NCBI RefSeq assembly: GCF_003610535.1
Contig: NZ_RAPN01000001.1
Span: 2,653,320 to 2,717,319 of the forward strand
Direction of reading: 5' to 3'
Length of the DNA stretch: 64,000 nucleotides
Source of the DNA: Mangrovibacterium diazotrophicum
Lineage (GTDB): Bacteria > Bacteroidota > Bacteroidia > Bacteroidales > Prolixibacteraceae
Shown: one piece after another, positions 18,396-31,700 of the stretch
Layout: each line of letters begins with the position of its first letter
Numbering within the stretch: position 1 is the first letter of the stretch
Position numbers and translations under genes: made by a program
The notes under the pieces: model-generated
The model's input: the letters and a program-made list of their open reading frames with translations, nothing else
What the model was told of the DNA's origin: nothing
Databases searched by the model: none

Positions 18396-18434
18396 CCTCG
18401 CCCCGCTGTACTCAGCAAGCACAGCGGAGCGAAG
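18396..18434 (-). promoter_or_regulatory. Stem-loop after the 360-aa gene, cassette B
   Basis: A 14-bp imperfect stem (18396-18409 with 18421-18434, two mismatches, 11-base loop) lies about 37 bases past the stop of the 360-aa gene and before the 361-aa gene. The flank between stem and stop (ATATCTTGGTTATGAAAAAGCA on the plus strand, in part) closely resembles the flank of the stem-loop in cassette A at 42793-42836. There is no T-tract on the transcribed strand after it, so an attenuator, mRNA stabiliser or processing site is more likely than a simple terminator. Confidence 0.5.
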
Positions 18435-18471
18435 ATATCTTGGTTATGAAAAAGCAATTCTTAGCATACGA

Positions 18472-19554
18472 TTAGTCTCTTGGAGTTTTATTCTCGAACG
18501 GACTTGGACTGCTTTCGTTAATATCTGGACGTGGAGTAATCACATAATTAGCATTATCTGTAACCATATCACTAGCACAAGCTGCACCGGATTCGTTTAC
18601 TTCTTCTAGATCCGGATAGACTCCATCATAAGCACCTGTACTCGCGTTAATCATTTCTCCGTTAACAACAAGATTAATGGTCTCACTTGTAATATTCTCT
18701 GTAGAAGTGTGAGTTACAGGCACACGGACTATAATACATTCACCGCCAGAACCAATAAAGCCGTTATTGTTGCTTGCGTAACTTGTAGCTAATACCTCGG
18801 TTCCATTTGCATTCCATACACCAGTAGTTGTAGCATCTGCAGGATATGCCCATTCTGGCGCTCCCAAATCACTGGTTCCATCAGTTGTTGCTACTAAATT
18901 CGTTTGCCATGAAGTTTGCCAGTTTGCAGCATTAACGGCAAAGAATACATAGTTCACACCGTAGTCAACTTCCAAGTCGGTTCCATTGTATGTTGCCCCC
19001 TGGACTGGCGCAACACACTCTGTGGCACCACTATTACCATCATCTAAAATACCGGCGATATCAAGTGTAAAATTGTACTCCGGAATAATCCGATAGACTT
19101 CCAAGTTATCCGTACAACCGTCAGCATCAACGGCGTAAGCAACCAACAACACTTGATTTGCCGTACCATCAAATGATTTCCACGTAATATTAACGGTAGC
19201 TGAATTCTGGCTAGGGTCGTTATAAGCTGCATTCGCTGCTAAAACGTAATTCCCTCCTGTTGCTGGCTCAATTGCAGTTGTTACTTTTCCTTCTCCTGTC
19301 ATTACATTTGGGTCTGTTGTTACAAACCAATGAATAGTTGAAGAAGAACTTACAGTAACAGTATAATCATAGGCGACACCAGGAGCTGGACTTAATGCAT
19401 TCAGTCCAGTACAAGTTAGAGTTGTAGCAGTCGGACAAAAATTTGGAGAATTATCAAGATAATCGACTTCGGTTCCTGATTGTGCATAAGATTTGCCCGG
19501 CCCTAGCAGTACGGCCGCTGCGAGCAGGATTAGAAATAAAATTTGCTTTTTCAT
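18472..19554 (-). CDS. Small secreted surface protein (first copy), cassette B
   Basis: A 360-residue secreted protein homologous to its 361-aa neighbour and to the 370-aa protein of cassette A. The signal peptide is residues 1-24 (LLGPGKSYAQ). Shared blocks are LTCTGLNALSPAPGVAYDY, HWFVTTDPNVM, NLEVYRIIPEYNFTLDI, YGVNYVFFAVNAANW and VRVPVTHTSTENI. It ends with VITPRP and a 16-residue polar tail (NESSPSPFENKTPRD). It is probably a beta-sandwich surface protein. It is the first gene after the 6730-aa adhesin, 207 bases downstream, with a leader resembling those of the other two family members. Function unknown; the family may be new. Confidence 0.75.
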   Translation of the reverse strand: MKKQILFLILLAAAVLLGPGKSYAQSGTEVDYLDNSPNFCPTATTLTCTGLNALSPAPGVAYDYTVTVSSSSTIHWFVTTDPNVMTGEGKVTTAIEPATGGNYVLAANAAYNDPSQNSATVNITWKSFDGTANQVLLVAYAVDADGCTDNLEVYRIIPEYNFTLDIAGILDDGNSGATECVAPVQGATYNGTDLEVDYGVNYVFFAVNAANWQTSWQTNLVATTDGTSDLGAPEWAYPADATTTGVWNANGTEVLATSYASNNNGFIGSGGECIIVRVPVTHTSTENITSETINLVVNGEMINASTGAYDGVYPDLEEVNESGAACASDMVTDNANYVITPRPDINESSPSPFENKTPRD

Positions 19555-19645
19555 AATAATTGCTTTTAGAGTTAGAAAAAAGGTTTTGTAAAAATTATTC
19601 GTTAGTGTTTATTGTTCGTTTATTACTATTTATTTCAGGGTCCGA

Positions 19646-19759
19646 TTAGGACAAGGTCATTTCGTTTTTTGCAGAGCGATCGACTTTTGTAGTCTTAAGT
19701 TTGGTTTCCAGGTAGTACATTTTCCATAGGCTTAGATCTCCGTTTTTATTTTGATTCAT
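19646..19759 (-). CDS. Possible 37-aa small protein between the giant adhesin and the small secreted protein
   Basis: An ATG two bases after the giant adhesin stop opens a 37-codon frame with a charged, amphipathic product (DLSLWKMYYLETKLKTTK within it) and no signal peptide. The tight spacing suggests translational reinitiation, and the composition is protein-like rather than random. Cassette A has only 67 bases in the equivalent gap and no counterpart, which weakens the case. It may be a chance frame or the remnant of a longer gene. Confidence 0.3.
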   Translation of the reverse strand: MNQNKNGDLSLWKMYYLETKLKTTKVDRSAKNEMTLS

Positions 19760-19761
19760 AT

Positions 19762-22700
19762 TTAGTTTTGCAGTTGTATTCGTGGTCTCGGTGTTATCGT
19801 TATCGTTGTTTCCTGCGGCGCCGAGGTATTCCCCTCGCAATCTACAATCCAGTAAGTGATGGTATGTACCACGTTCGTATAATTCACCCCATCACCCGGG
19901 AATTGGATATCGCTGTCGTAATCCGAGGGTTGTCCGACCTCGTAAGTTCCGTCAGCCGGAATGGTCGTTCCATCGGCGAAGGTGATCCGCCAATGCACCT
20001 CGTAGGTACATCCCTGGTTACAATTATCGTCGAACAAGGACGGGTCGAGATCCAAATCCAGATCACCGATTTCGAACAGGAAGTATTCCGGACGATCGGC
20101 AACCAGCCCAAGCACAGGATCATAGTAGGCTGCTGTTACAACCTGGTGCACGCAATCTTCGAACGGATCCGGTTGAGTCAACACAGGCGCCTGATCGTCG
20201 ACAATCGTAATGGTCTGCGTACATTCGTCGTAACCCGAGAAGTTCTCTGCCCGCCAGGTTATCGTGGTTACACCAACCGGGAACTCGTAAGGATTCGGAC
20301 TGATATCGGGAACACTGAAATCATTGCGCACTTCCGAGCCTGTCGCCACCGCATTGCCACCTTCATCCCGGATCGTCCAGGTCCAGGTAATCGGCACAGC
20401 CCCTGCGGTTAAAACAGGGTGTCCAGGGTCAAGGGTTTTCGAGCACTTATCAACCTCCGCTGCTTCACTAATATCGGGAGCACAATCAATCTCTGGCTTT
20501 GCTGTAATGGTAATCGTAAACGAACAGTTTTCGGTATTACTGCAGGCATCGGCAACCGTGTAAGTAACCGTTGTGCTTCCAACGTTGAATTGGTAAGGAG
20601 AAGTAATAAAACCAGTTCCATTTGCTGTGGTCGCTCCTGTCATTGTCCACGTTACCGACAAATCTTCAATCGCCGTGCAGTTGTCCGCAATCTCCGGATC
20701 TGTCAAGCTAACCGTACCAAAATTTTCCTCCCAATCTGCCGGTATGGTCTGCACATCGGGGCAAACAATCGTTGGTTTAGTTGTATCGTCAATCGTGATC
20801 GTTTGTGTAACTGCAGTCGAGTTTCCGCAAGCATCATAAACCGTGTATGTTCGGGTAACTACTGTTGGACATGAGCCAACCGGAACATTATCCTGGTAAG
20901 TGATCGAAGCAATCTTACAATTATCTGAAGCGGAGCCGCCTTCGTCGTTAAACTGGGTTTGGGTGATCGTCACAACCGAAGTGCTATACGCCAGACTCGA
21001 AGCGTTCAGCGCACTTACAATATCTGCTGTGCTGCAACCCTCCAGGTTTAACGACGCCAGAGCTGTCACCGTCGGCGCTGTTGTATCATCAACTGTAATG
21101 GTCTGGCTGGTACTTGTGTTGTTGCCGCAGGCATCGGTATAAGTCCAGGTTCTGGTGATGATTTCCGGACAAGTATTGCCATCGGATGAATCACTTCCAG
21201 TTACTGTTCCTGATCCATCACAGTTGTCCGTCCAGCCAAGGTCGGTCATAACAGGAACATCTGCCCGACATTCAACAGTCACTGCTCCCGGGGCCGCTGC
21301 AAATACAGGTGGCGTAATATCGTTAACCGTGATGGTCTGGGTTACCGTAATCTGGTTCAGACAGTCATCCGTTACACTGTAAGTTCTGGTGATTGTCTTC
21401 GGACAAGTCAGCCCATTGTCTGAATCGCTCACCCAGGCCACAACCGGAGCGGCCGTACAGTTGTCCGCTTCATCGGTCACAACCGTTACATCAGGTGCCG
21501 GTACATCTGCAACACACTCAACATTGATCGCTGTCGGGTTACTGGCCGTTGGCGGTGTCGTATCGTCAACCGTGATTATTTGTGTTGTGCTGGCCGTATT
21601 GCCGCAGGCATCGGTATAAGTCCAGGTTCTGGTGATGATTTCCGGACAAGTATTGCCATCGGATGAATCACTTCCAGTTACTGTTCCTGATCCATCACAG
21701 TTGTCCGTCCAGCCAAGGTCGGTCATAACAGGAACATCTGCCCGACATTCAACAGTCACTGCTCCCGGGGCCGCTGCAAATACAGGTGGCGTAATATCGT
21801 TAACCGTGATGGTCTGGGTTACCGTAATCTGGTTCAGACAGTCATCCGTTACACTGTAAGTTCTGGTGATTGTCTTCGGACAAGTCAGCCCATTGTCTGA
21901 ATCGCTCACCCAGGCCACAACCGGAGCGGCCGTACAGTTGTCCGCTTCATCGGTCACAACCGTTACATCAGGTGCCGGTACATCTGCAACACACTCAACA
22001 TTGATCGCTGTCGGGTTACTGGCCGTTGGCGGTGTCGTATCGTCAACCGTGATGGTTTGATCTGCACTCACACTGTTTCCACAGTTATCTGTCGCTGTCC
22101 AACGCCGCAAAATAGTACCACAACCATTGACGACTGAATTACTAACTTCAACATAACTAACCGGAACATCGCTGTCACAAACATCCGTTGCCGTTACTGT
22201 TGCCGGCACTGGTACCGCTCCGCAATCTACCGTCACGTTTGCAGGAACGCCAACTAACGTTGGTGGCGTCTTATCATCGACGGTAATTGTTTGTATATGT
22301 GAAATGCTATTCCCACAATTATCCGTAGCAGTCCAACTGCGAGTAATTGTTCCGCACCCGGCAGTTGCGTTATTCACTTCTGTAAATACAACTTCGACAT
22401 CCGGATCACAAGCATCTGTTGCCTCTATTGTAGGAATAGCAGGAATGGCATCACATTCAACGGTAACATTTGCAGGCATCAACTGAGCCCAAACCGGCAG
22501 GCTATTATCCTCGACAGTAATCGTTTGTGTGTGACTGACTGAATTATCGTACCCATCAGTTGCAGTCCATGTTCTGGTTAGTGTATAGGTATCCGGACAT
22601 GCACCATCTGTTCTCGATTCGTTGTAGACAACGGTTACTGAATTTCCGCAATTATCGGTAGCCGTTACAGATGCCGGCAAAGCGGGTAAGTCATCACATT

Positions 22701-25700
22701 CTACTGTTTCATCAGCCGGCATCGACTGAGCCCAAACCGGTGGCTGGTTGTCAACAATTGTTACAGTTTGTGTACAGGTGTAGATATTGCCGGATGCGTC
22801 GGTGATGGTCCAGGTAAACGTAGTGGCGCCAACCGGGTACGTGCCGCTGGCATCGGTATCACTTGTTTTATAAGGCGAATTATTACTAACACTATACGCT
22901 TCGTTACATGGATTCGAGATCGATGGACCAGGAACTGGTACTGTTGCGATACAAAGTCCGGTTTCCGCATTGGCAGAAACATTGCTCGCTGAAGAACAAT
23001 CAACACTGAACTGCGGCGCAGCCAGGTTTTTAATCCAAACGGTATGCGAACAGGTTGCTGTTAAACCTGAGGCATCGGTAGCCGTGTAAGTGACAGTTGT
23101 CTCACCAACATTAAAACTTTCGCCATCGGCAAAATTAATCCCTGTTGCAACGCTGTTGCGAACGGTTGCACCCGAAAGCGCATAGGTGAGTTTCACCACC
23201 GAACAATTGTCATCATAGGTTGGTATCCCCACGGCGGCACTTACCATGTCGCAACCGCCATTGGTAATCAGGTCTTCCACATCATCCGGACAAGCAATTG
23301 TTGGAGCTTGAGTATCGGTGATCGTGACGGTTTGCGTGCAGTTATAAACATTGCCCGAAGCATCGGTAATGGTCCAGGTAATGATTGTTTCACCAACCGG
23401 ATAAGTTCCGCTGGCATCAGTATCACTAGTTCTGTAAGGCGAATCATTGGTAATTGTGAAAGCTTCGTTACATGGGTTTGAAATTGTTGGAGAAGGAACT
23501 GCAACTGTGGCTTCACAAAGTCCACTTGCAGCATTTGCCGAAACATCGTTGGCTGGCGAACAATTAACGCTGAACTGCGGTGCCACCAGATTTTTGATCC
23601 AAACAGTATGCGAACAGGTATTTTTATTTCCGTGAATATCGGTCACAGTATAAGTTACAGTGGTCACACCAACATTGAAGCTTTCACCGTCGGCATAATT
23701 GATACCCGTGGCTAAACTGGTTCCTGTGGTGGCTCCGGTTAAGACATAGGTTAAACTCTCAATGCCGCAGTTGTCAGCAACAGTCGGTTGACCGACCACA
23801 TCACTCACCAAATCACAACCGCCATTGGTAATCTCGTCTACAGCATTAGCCGGACAAGTAATCGTTGGGATTTGATTGTCGATCACCTCAACATCCTGCT
23901 CGCAGGTATAAACATTGCCGGAAGCATCTGTTATCGTCCAGGTAACCGTCGTTACGCCTACCGGATAAGTTCCGCTCGCATCGGTGTCGCTTGTTTTGTA
24001 AGGCGAATTGTTGCTGATACTGTACGCTTCATTACAAGGATTCGAGATTGTTGGAGAAGGTACAGATACTGTGGCTTGACAAAGTCCACTTGCTGCATTA
24101 GCCGAAACATCGATTGCAGTTGAACAATCAACACTGAACTGCGGTGCTGCCAGGTTTTTAATCCAAACGGTGTGCGAACAGGTCGCCGTCAAACCAGATG
24201 CATCGGTCACCGTGTAAGTAACTGTTGTCAAACCAACATTGAAAGTTTCGCCATCGGCATAATTAATACCTGCTGCCGTGCTGTTACCAACGGTTGCACC
24301 CGACAGCGTATAGGTGAGTTTCACAACCGAACAATTATCATCAAAGGTCGGTCTTCCGACACTTGCACTTACCTTATCGCAACCTCCATTTGTAATCAGG
24401 TCTTCCACATTCCCCGGACAAACAATTGTCGGCGCTTGGGTATCTGTTATGGTGACGGTTTGTGTACAGGTATAAACATTGCCCGAAGCATCGCTTATCG
24501 TCCAGGTAACCGTTGTTAGCCCAACCGGGTAGGTTCCGCTGGCATCGGCATCGCTTGTTTTATAAGGCGAATTATTGCTGATGCTGTACACTTCGTTACA
24601 AGGATTCGAAATCGTTGGAGCAGGCACCGTTAATGTGGCCTCGCAAAATCCAACTCCTGCATCGGCAGAAACATTGATCGCAGATGAACAATCAACACTA
24701 AACTGCGGCGCATCCAGGTTTTTAATCCAAACAGTTTGCGAACAAGTCGCTGTTAAACCGGATGCATCAGTAACCGTGTAGTCAATCCGGGTTTTACCGA
24801 CAGGGAAAGCGTAACCGGCAGCAGACCCGTTGCCGTTATAAGTTGAACCATCTTCAAAAGTCAAAATGTAGGTCAAAACCGGGTTTGGGCAATTGTCGGA
24901 AACAGCCGGATCCTGAACCAGGGAACTGACCTTGTCGCAACCACCATTGGTGATCAAATCTTCAACATCTCCCTGACAAGTAATTGTGGGATTCTGTGTA
25001 TCGTAAACAACCACCGTTTGAGTACAAGTCGTTGTTTTGCCCGAGTTGTCGGTAATCGTCCAGATGACGTCGGTGCTACCCACCGGGTAGTTTGCGGCAG
25101 CACTGGCGGTACCGGTTATGTTATTGGTTATGGTATAGGTAGCGGTAGCACAAGGATCGTTCACAGTTGGAGCAGCCGGGCTAACCGGAGCTTCACAAAA
25201 TCCGTTTGAAGCATTAACCGGCGCGGGATCAGCAGGACAAGTAATAACCGCCGGAGGAATACTCAATCGTATAATCGTCACCGTGAATGTACAGGTAGCT
25301 GTGTGTCCTGCAGGATCAGTTGCGGTGTAAACAACGGTAGTCACCCCGATTGGGAACTCCTGCCCTGACGATATCAGTCCTGTACCGGTTCCTGTCGTTG
25401 CCCCACTCAATTCGTAAGATAGGTCGGCGCTACAATTATCGCCATATGTTGGTATTCCAATCGTTACATTCGTTTTCGAACATTGATCGGCTGCAATTTC
25501 TTCTTCTACTGAATTTGGACAGAATGTGAAATACGGATCCTGGTTGTCAATAACGGTAATTTTTTGTGTACAGGTCGATGTGTTTCCATGACTATCGGTA
25601 ACCGTCCAGATCACTGTTGTTTCACCCACCGGGTAGTAGCCGCTGGCATCCGATGTGTTGTTGTAGTTGTTAATAATGGAGAAGACTCCACAAGGGTCAG

Positions 25701-28700
25701 TCGCCACTGGCGCTTCAACCGTTACATTCGCACCGCACACTCCGGGATCTGCATTCACGGTTTGATCGTCCGGGCAATCTGTGATCACCGGCATCTCGTT
25801 ATCAAATATCGTTACATTCTGCTGGCAAGTAGCCGAATTACCACAAGCATCTGTTGCTGTCCAGGTAACAACCGTAAGCCCAACAGGGAACTGACTTGGA
25901 GCATTATTGGTCACAGTCACAGTCGTACAACCGTTACTTGTCGCAGCTGTACCCAAATTAATTCCTGTAGCATAGCACTTCCCGACATCAGCGGCATTCG
26001 TCACATCGGCCGGACAAGTAATCGTCGGCTTAATATCATCCAGAACCGTGATAAGCTGATTTTTAACTGTCGAATTACCGCAATCGTCCGCGACTGTCCA
26101 GGTTCGGGTGATAATCACATTACACGGATTGGTTTCGTTGACCGCATCAGCATAGCTAATGTCCAACACGGTCGAACAATTGTCTGTCGCATCCGTCACA
26201 TTCCCTGTTTTGCTTACCGATGCATCCCAGTTACAATCACCGTCACGGTAGATGGTGATATCGTTTGGCACCGTGAACGTTGGCGGTTGGTTATTATCGG
26301 CAACTGTAATGGTTTGGTAGGTTGTAACCGAATTACCACAGTCGTCCACCAAGGTCCAGTAACGGGTAATAACCACTTCGCCTTCACAAGCTCCCGGTAA
26401 AACGATGTCTGAATAGGTCGCATTCAAACCGGTAGAGCAATTGTCTGCCTCATCGGTCACATCTCCGGTAACCGCTACCGATGCATCGTACGAACAACTG
26501 GCATTTTTCGAAATAGTGATATCTGCCGGTGTGGTAAAAGTTGGAGGAGTCGCATCGAGGGAGCGAATGACCTCCGGCGACTCAGCACAAACCGAAGTCG
26601 TATTGGCCGGCGTCGTTCCGCACAAAGCTGAGGTAACATAGCGCGTTTTTATGCTGTAGCCCGCACAATTATCGGCTGTCGGCGGAAGATTAACTCCCCA
26701 GGTTGCACCTCCATCAAAGCTGTATTCAATATTGAATCCATCCACATTCGTTGGAGGAGTCACCACAATTGGACCGCAGCCGGAATTTACCGTTGGAGCC
26801 GGCGAAGCCGGGAAAACAACAAAACTTTCAGTGTCACTACAGTCGCCCGACGGCGTTGAGTAAGTCGCTTCATAACATCCGGCAGTAGTTGGTGTAAATA
26901 CACCCTCCGATGTAATACTACCGCCTCCGGTTACCGTCCATGTTCCCCCCGTAACGGCATTCTGCTGTGTGAATGTAACCGTACCACCACCAACACAAGA
27001 GTTCTGCGTGGTAATCTCCGGATATTCGTAAACGTTGACCCACACGGCAGTTGCTACCCCCGGACAGCCGGCCACATAAACGGTCAACGTATATTGAGTC
27101 GTCGTAGGCGGCAGAACAACAACCGTCTCGCCGGAGTTGCCGGGAATCTCCTGAACGGGCCCCCACTCGTAAGTAACATCTGCCGGAGGTGTGGGTAAAC
27201 CAATATCATCAATGGCCCAAACGCTGCAATCAACACCATCGTAGATAAAACGAATTTGCAGATTGCTCATCCCAATATAGGCCGACATATCTACACCAAC
27301 ATCGTTGATCACGTTGGGATTCCCGACATTCAAATCACCGGAATAGGATGCTAACAATATATCGAAGTTTTCCCCACCATCAGTCGAAAGCCGAATTTCG
27401 GCCGTTGAACCCGATACCAAATGATAGGCATGCGTGAAAGTCAACTCCGCCGAAGACATGGTTGCCGGAAGACTGAAAATTGGAGTTTCCAGCCAGGAAT
27501 TAACATCACCGTTGGCAATGGAGAATTTTGTATTATCGGACGTATCATAAATATCACCACAGAACACTTTGGGTCCGTTCGTTTCAGCCCATGGTCCGTT
27601 CTCCCGGTTGTCACCGGCTGCAGGGAAAGGATGAATTGCGATTCCATCCTCGTAAACGGTCCATCCTTTAGGGTTGGCCACATTAAATGCTCCGCCCGAA
27701 ATAACACTGTAGCCCGTTGGCAAAATATCGATATTACCTGTTAATGTTACCGGCTCGCCGGCACAAACATTTCCTCCGGAAACAGTAATTTCAGGAGTAA
27801 ACGCCGGGATCACTGTCACCCTTGCCGGACTCGAATAAACATTACCGCAGGTTGTATTACCTACCAGAACCGAGAACAAGGCCGTATTCGCAAGATCGCT
27901 AAAGCTATAGGTCGAAAGGCCCGCTGTATTCGGAATGACCGCCCAGGTATTTCCGCCGTCAAACGACTGCTCCCACTGAATGATATTCCCGGAGTAGCCT
28001 TCCAGCGTCAGCGTTCCGCTATTCGTTGTTGTACATACCGTTGAAATGTCGGGAGAAATGTATCCCGCGTCCGGGTAATTATCAACGGTAATGCTTCCGT
28101 TTTCCGAATCACTCTGACAAGGTCCCGTTGCAATCACCTCAAAATTGAAGCTTCCCGGCTCGGTAGGCGTACCCGAAATCGTGTACTCGCTTCCGGAATA
28201 GCTGCCGGCAACCCCTGCAGGCAAATCACCCGACAGCACCGCATCGGTAGCTGTACCTCCCACCGTGTAACTAATGGTAGCAATCGGCACCCCAATACAG
28301 ATTGTTTGATTCGGGTTGCCGGAAGCAAGCGCAATTGTTGCATCGCCGGTTACATTCAAAGTCCCCGACAGCGAAGGATTAACACAGGGTGAACCGCTTG
28401 TTGTCACCGTATATGAATAACTGCCCGGTGCAGTTGGTGTTCCGCTAATCGTAAATAATTTGCTTGTACTGTTGTAACCTGACGTGATTCCGGCCGGAGT
28501 CGAAGGCGTCCAAACAACCGAAGCACCGGTCGCATTACCGCCAACCGAGTAGCTCACTGTCGAGATCGGGTTGTTTACGCAAACCGAAGTTGCCGCGCTT
28601 CCACCGGCCAAACTTAGTGTACCAACACCGTCGACCGTTATTGTACCGCTTAACGACGGATTTGAACAGGGACTTCCGGTTGTTGTCACGGTATAATTGT

Positions 28701-31700
28701 AGGTGCCGGCGGCAGTTGGTGTGCCGCTAATCGTGAACAGTTTGGTCGTTCCATCATACGAACTACTCAGCCCTGCCGGTAAACTTCCACTCAGGATTGC
28801 TCCCGTTGCTGAGCCACCTACCAAATAGGAGATGGATGTCAGCGGAGTATTAACACACAAGGTTGGACTTGCCGAACCTGAATTTAAACCGATGGTTCCG
28901 TTTGGCGTTACCGTTAAAACCGCTGCGGTCGACGTGGCCGACGAGCAGGTGAATCCTGCGTCTCCAGTGATCACAACGAAATAATCTCCGGCATCAGCTG
29001 AGCTAACTCCCGTTATCGTATAACTGGAAGAATTCGTCCCCACAGCCAAATCCGGAGTTCCCTTTTTGTACCATTGATAATTCAACGGAACACCATTGGC
29101 ACTCGCACTGACACTGAATGTCACATTCGTGCCGATACAGCGGGTTAAAGAGACCGGCTGAGTACTGATGGTAATAGCCGCATCAACATTCAAGGTGACC
29201 GTATTCGATGTCACCGGCGAACATGGTGCAGTACCGCTGACGACCACGTAATACCCGGCATCATCATCTAAACTAACTGATGCAAAATGAAGGGTGGAAG
29301 CAGTAGCTCCCGGAATTAAAACTCCGTCTTTATACCATTGGTAAGTCGCTCCCGTTCCTGTCGCAACAACAGTCAAATCGGCTGAGTTACCCACACAAGC
29401 ACCGGTGTTGGTGGGCTGGCTCGAAATGGCCACCGCCCGGTAAATGGTGATCGTTGCCTGGTCGCTAGCTGCAGTACAAGGCCCGGATGGATCATTCGTG
29501 GTCAGGGTCAGAATTACCGAACCGGCTGTAATTTCAGCAGCACTCGGTGTGTAAACAGCATTTAAATCGTTTCGGGATGGATTGAAACCAGCGGTTGTTC
29601 CTCCGCTCCATGTTCCGGTTGTTGCGCCACCTCCAACTGAACCATTCAATGTCACTGAACTGTTGGAGCAAATTGGTGAGTAGCTTCCGGCATCTGCTGT
29701 TGCTGCAGGATTTACCTCGATAGTCCGTTGTACACTCGCCGGAGAACAGGATCCCGGTGCATCTGTTGTTAAGGTCAAAACCACGGTGCCTGAGTAATCA
29801 GCAGCTGGGGTGAAAGTGACTGTCGCTGGACTAGTTGTTGCAGCAGTATTACTCAAGGTTCCGCTGCCTGAAGTCACAGACCAGGTTCCTGTTGTCGCTC
29901 CACCGCCAATACTTGCACCACTCAGCGTAATAGCCGAAGGCGGGGCCGACTGGCAAGTGACGTCCGGTCCACCCGCAACAGCCGTCGGCGCGGGGTTCAC
30001 GATAATCGTACGGGTGTCGCTCACAGCCGGACAAACTCCGGGAGCGTCAGTCGTCAACGAAAGGACGACGGTTCCGGAATAGTTGGCTGCAGGAGTAAAG
30101 GTCACTGTCTCCGGCGTGGCTGTAGCAGACGTGCTGCTCAATGTACCGCTTCCGGAAACAATAGCCCAGCTTGCCGATGTAGCACCTCCACTGAAAGTCG
30201 CTCCGGTCAGAGTTATCGCAGAAGGGCTTGCTGCCTGGCATGTTACATCGGGTCCGCCGGCATCTACCGTTATTACCGGATCAATAGTTATCGTCATTGT
30301 TGAGCTGGCAGCATCGCAAGGCCCTGCCGGGTCATCAGTCGTCAAAGTAAGAGTAACGAAACCGGCCGAAATCTCAGCAGCGCTAGGCGTATAAGTAGCC
30401 GTTAATGTTGTGTTATTAGGGCTGAACGTTCCTGCTCCGCCTGACCATGTGCCCGAGCTAGCGCCACCGCCCACCGAACCGGCCAGGGTTGCAGAACTTC
30501 CTTCGCAAATGTTTTGATCGGCACCCGCATTGGCTGTGGCTTCTTGGTTAATGATAACCGTTGCTGTTGCACTTACTGCCCCACAAGGTCCGATCGGGTC
30601 ATTGGTCGTCAAAGTAAGAGTGACGAAGCCGGCCGAAATCTCTGCAGCGCTCGGCGTATAAGTAGCCGTTAATGTTGTGTTATTGGGGCTGAACGTTCCT
30701 GTTCCGCCCGACCACGTTCCCGAGCTAGCGCCACCGCCCACTGAACCGGCCAGTGTCACCGGACTACCTTCGCATATCGTATAAGGCCCTCCGGCGTTGA
30801 CGGTCGCTGCAGGGTCGACGGTAATCAACGCAGACTGACCACTGATCGTTTTTGGGCAACTCGGAGCAGCAGCCCAATCAACACTTAGTATCGTATATGT
30901 CGTATTGGCTGTCAGCGTACCCGTGTTTAAAGTAGCTGTCCCACTTGCACCAACTGCAATCGTCTGTGTTGCCCCGGCCCCGATCCGATAGCTGATAACA
31001 GTATTGGGGTTGGCGTTGAAAGTAATATCTGACGATGAACCGGAGCAAATAACCGTAGATCCTGAAATTGTAGCAAACAAATCAGGGCGAATCGTAAGAA
31101 TTAAGAAATCAGATGCAGCATCACAACTACCTGCCGGATCCTGGGTAGTCCACGTTAATGTGACAGTACCTGTGGTTTTATCCCCAGAACTCGGCGTATA
31201 TGTTGTGCTATAGTCAGCGACTTTGCCAAAAGTACCTGTTCCCGACGTCGACCAGATTCCCTTATTTTTCTGGGCTGCTCCACCCGAAACACCTACAATA
31301 GATACGCTTGATGTCGTAAAGCAAATGGTTTGATCAGCTCCTGCATCAGCGGTTGCATAGTCGCCAACAGCTACCTGTAGATTTTCACTGGACGCAGTCG
31401 TTGTACAAGTGTTGTTGGCCTGAACCGAAATATTATAATTCCCCGCAGAAGTACCCGCAGGCATGGTCACATAGATGTCATTGGTGTTTGCCCCCGACGT
31501 AATTGTCCAACCCGAAGGAAGTGTCCAAATGTAACTGGTGGCGTTGGTAACAGGCGTTACTGTATAATGAAGCAATGAGGCCACCGAACAGATTGATTGG
31601 TCTCCGGTAGGCGTTTGTGGCGTTTCTGTTATCGGCGAATCAACTTGCAATGTAACTGCATTACTGGTTGCAGGTGAACCAGTCGCACAGAAAGCATTCG

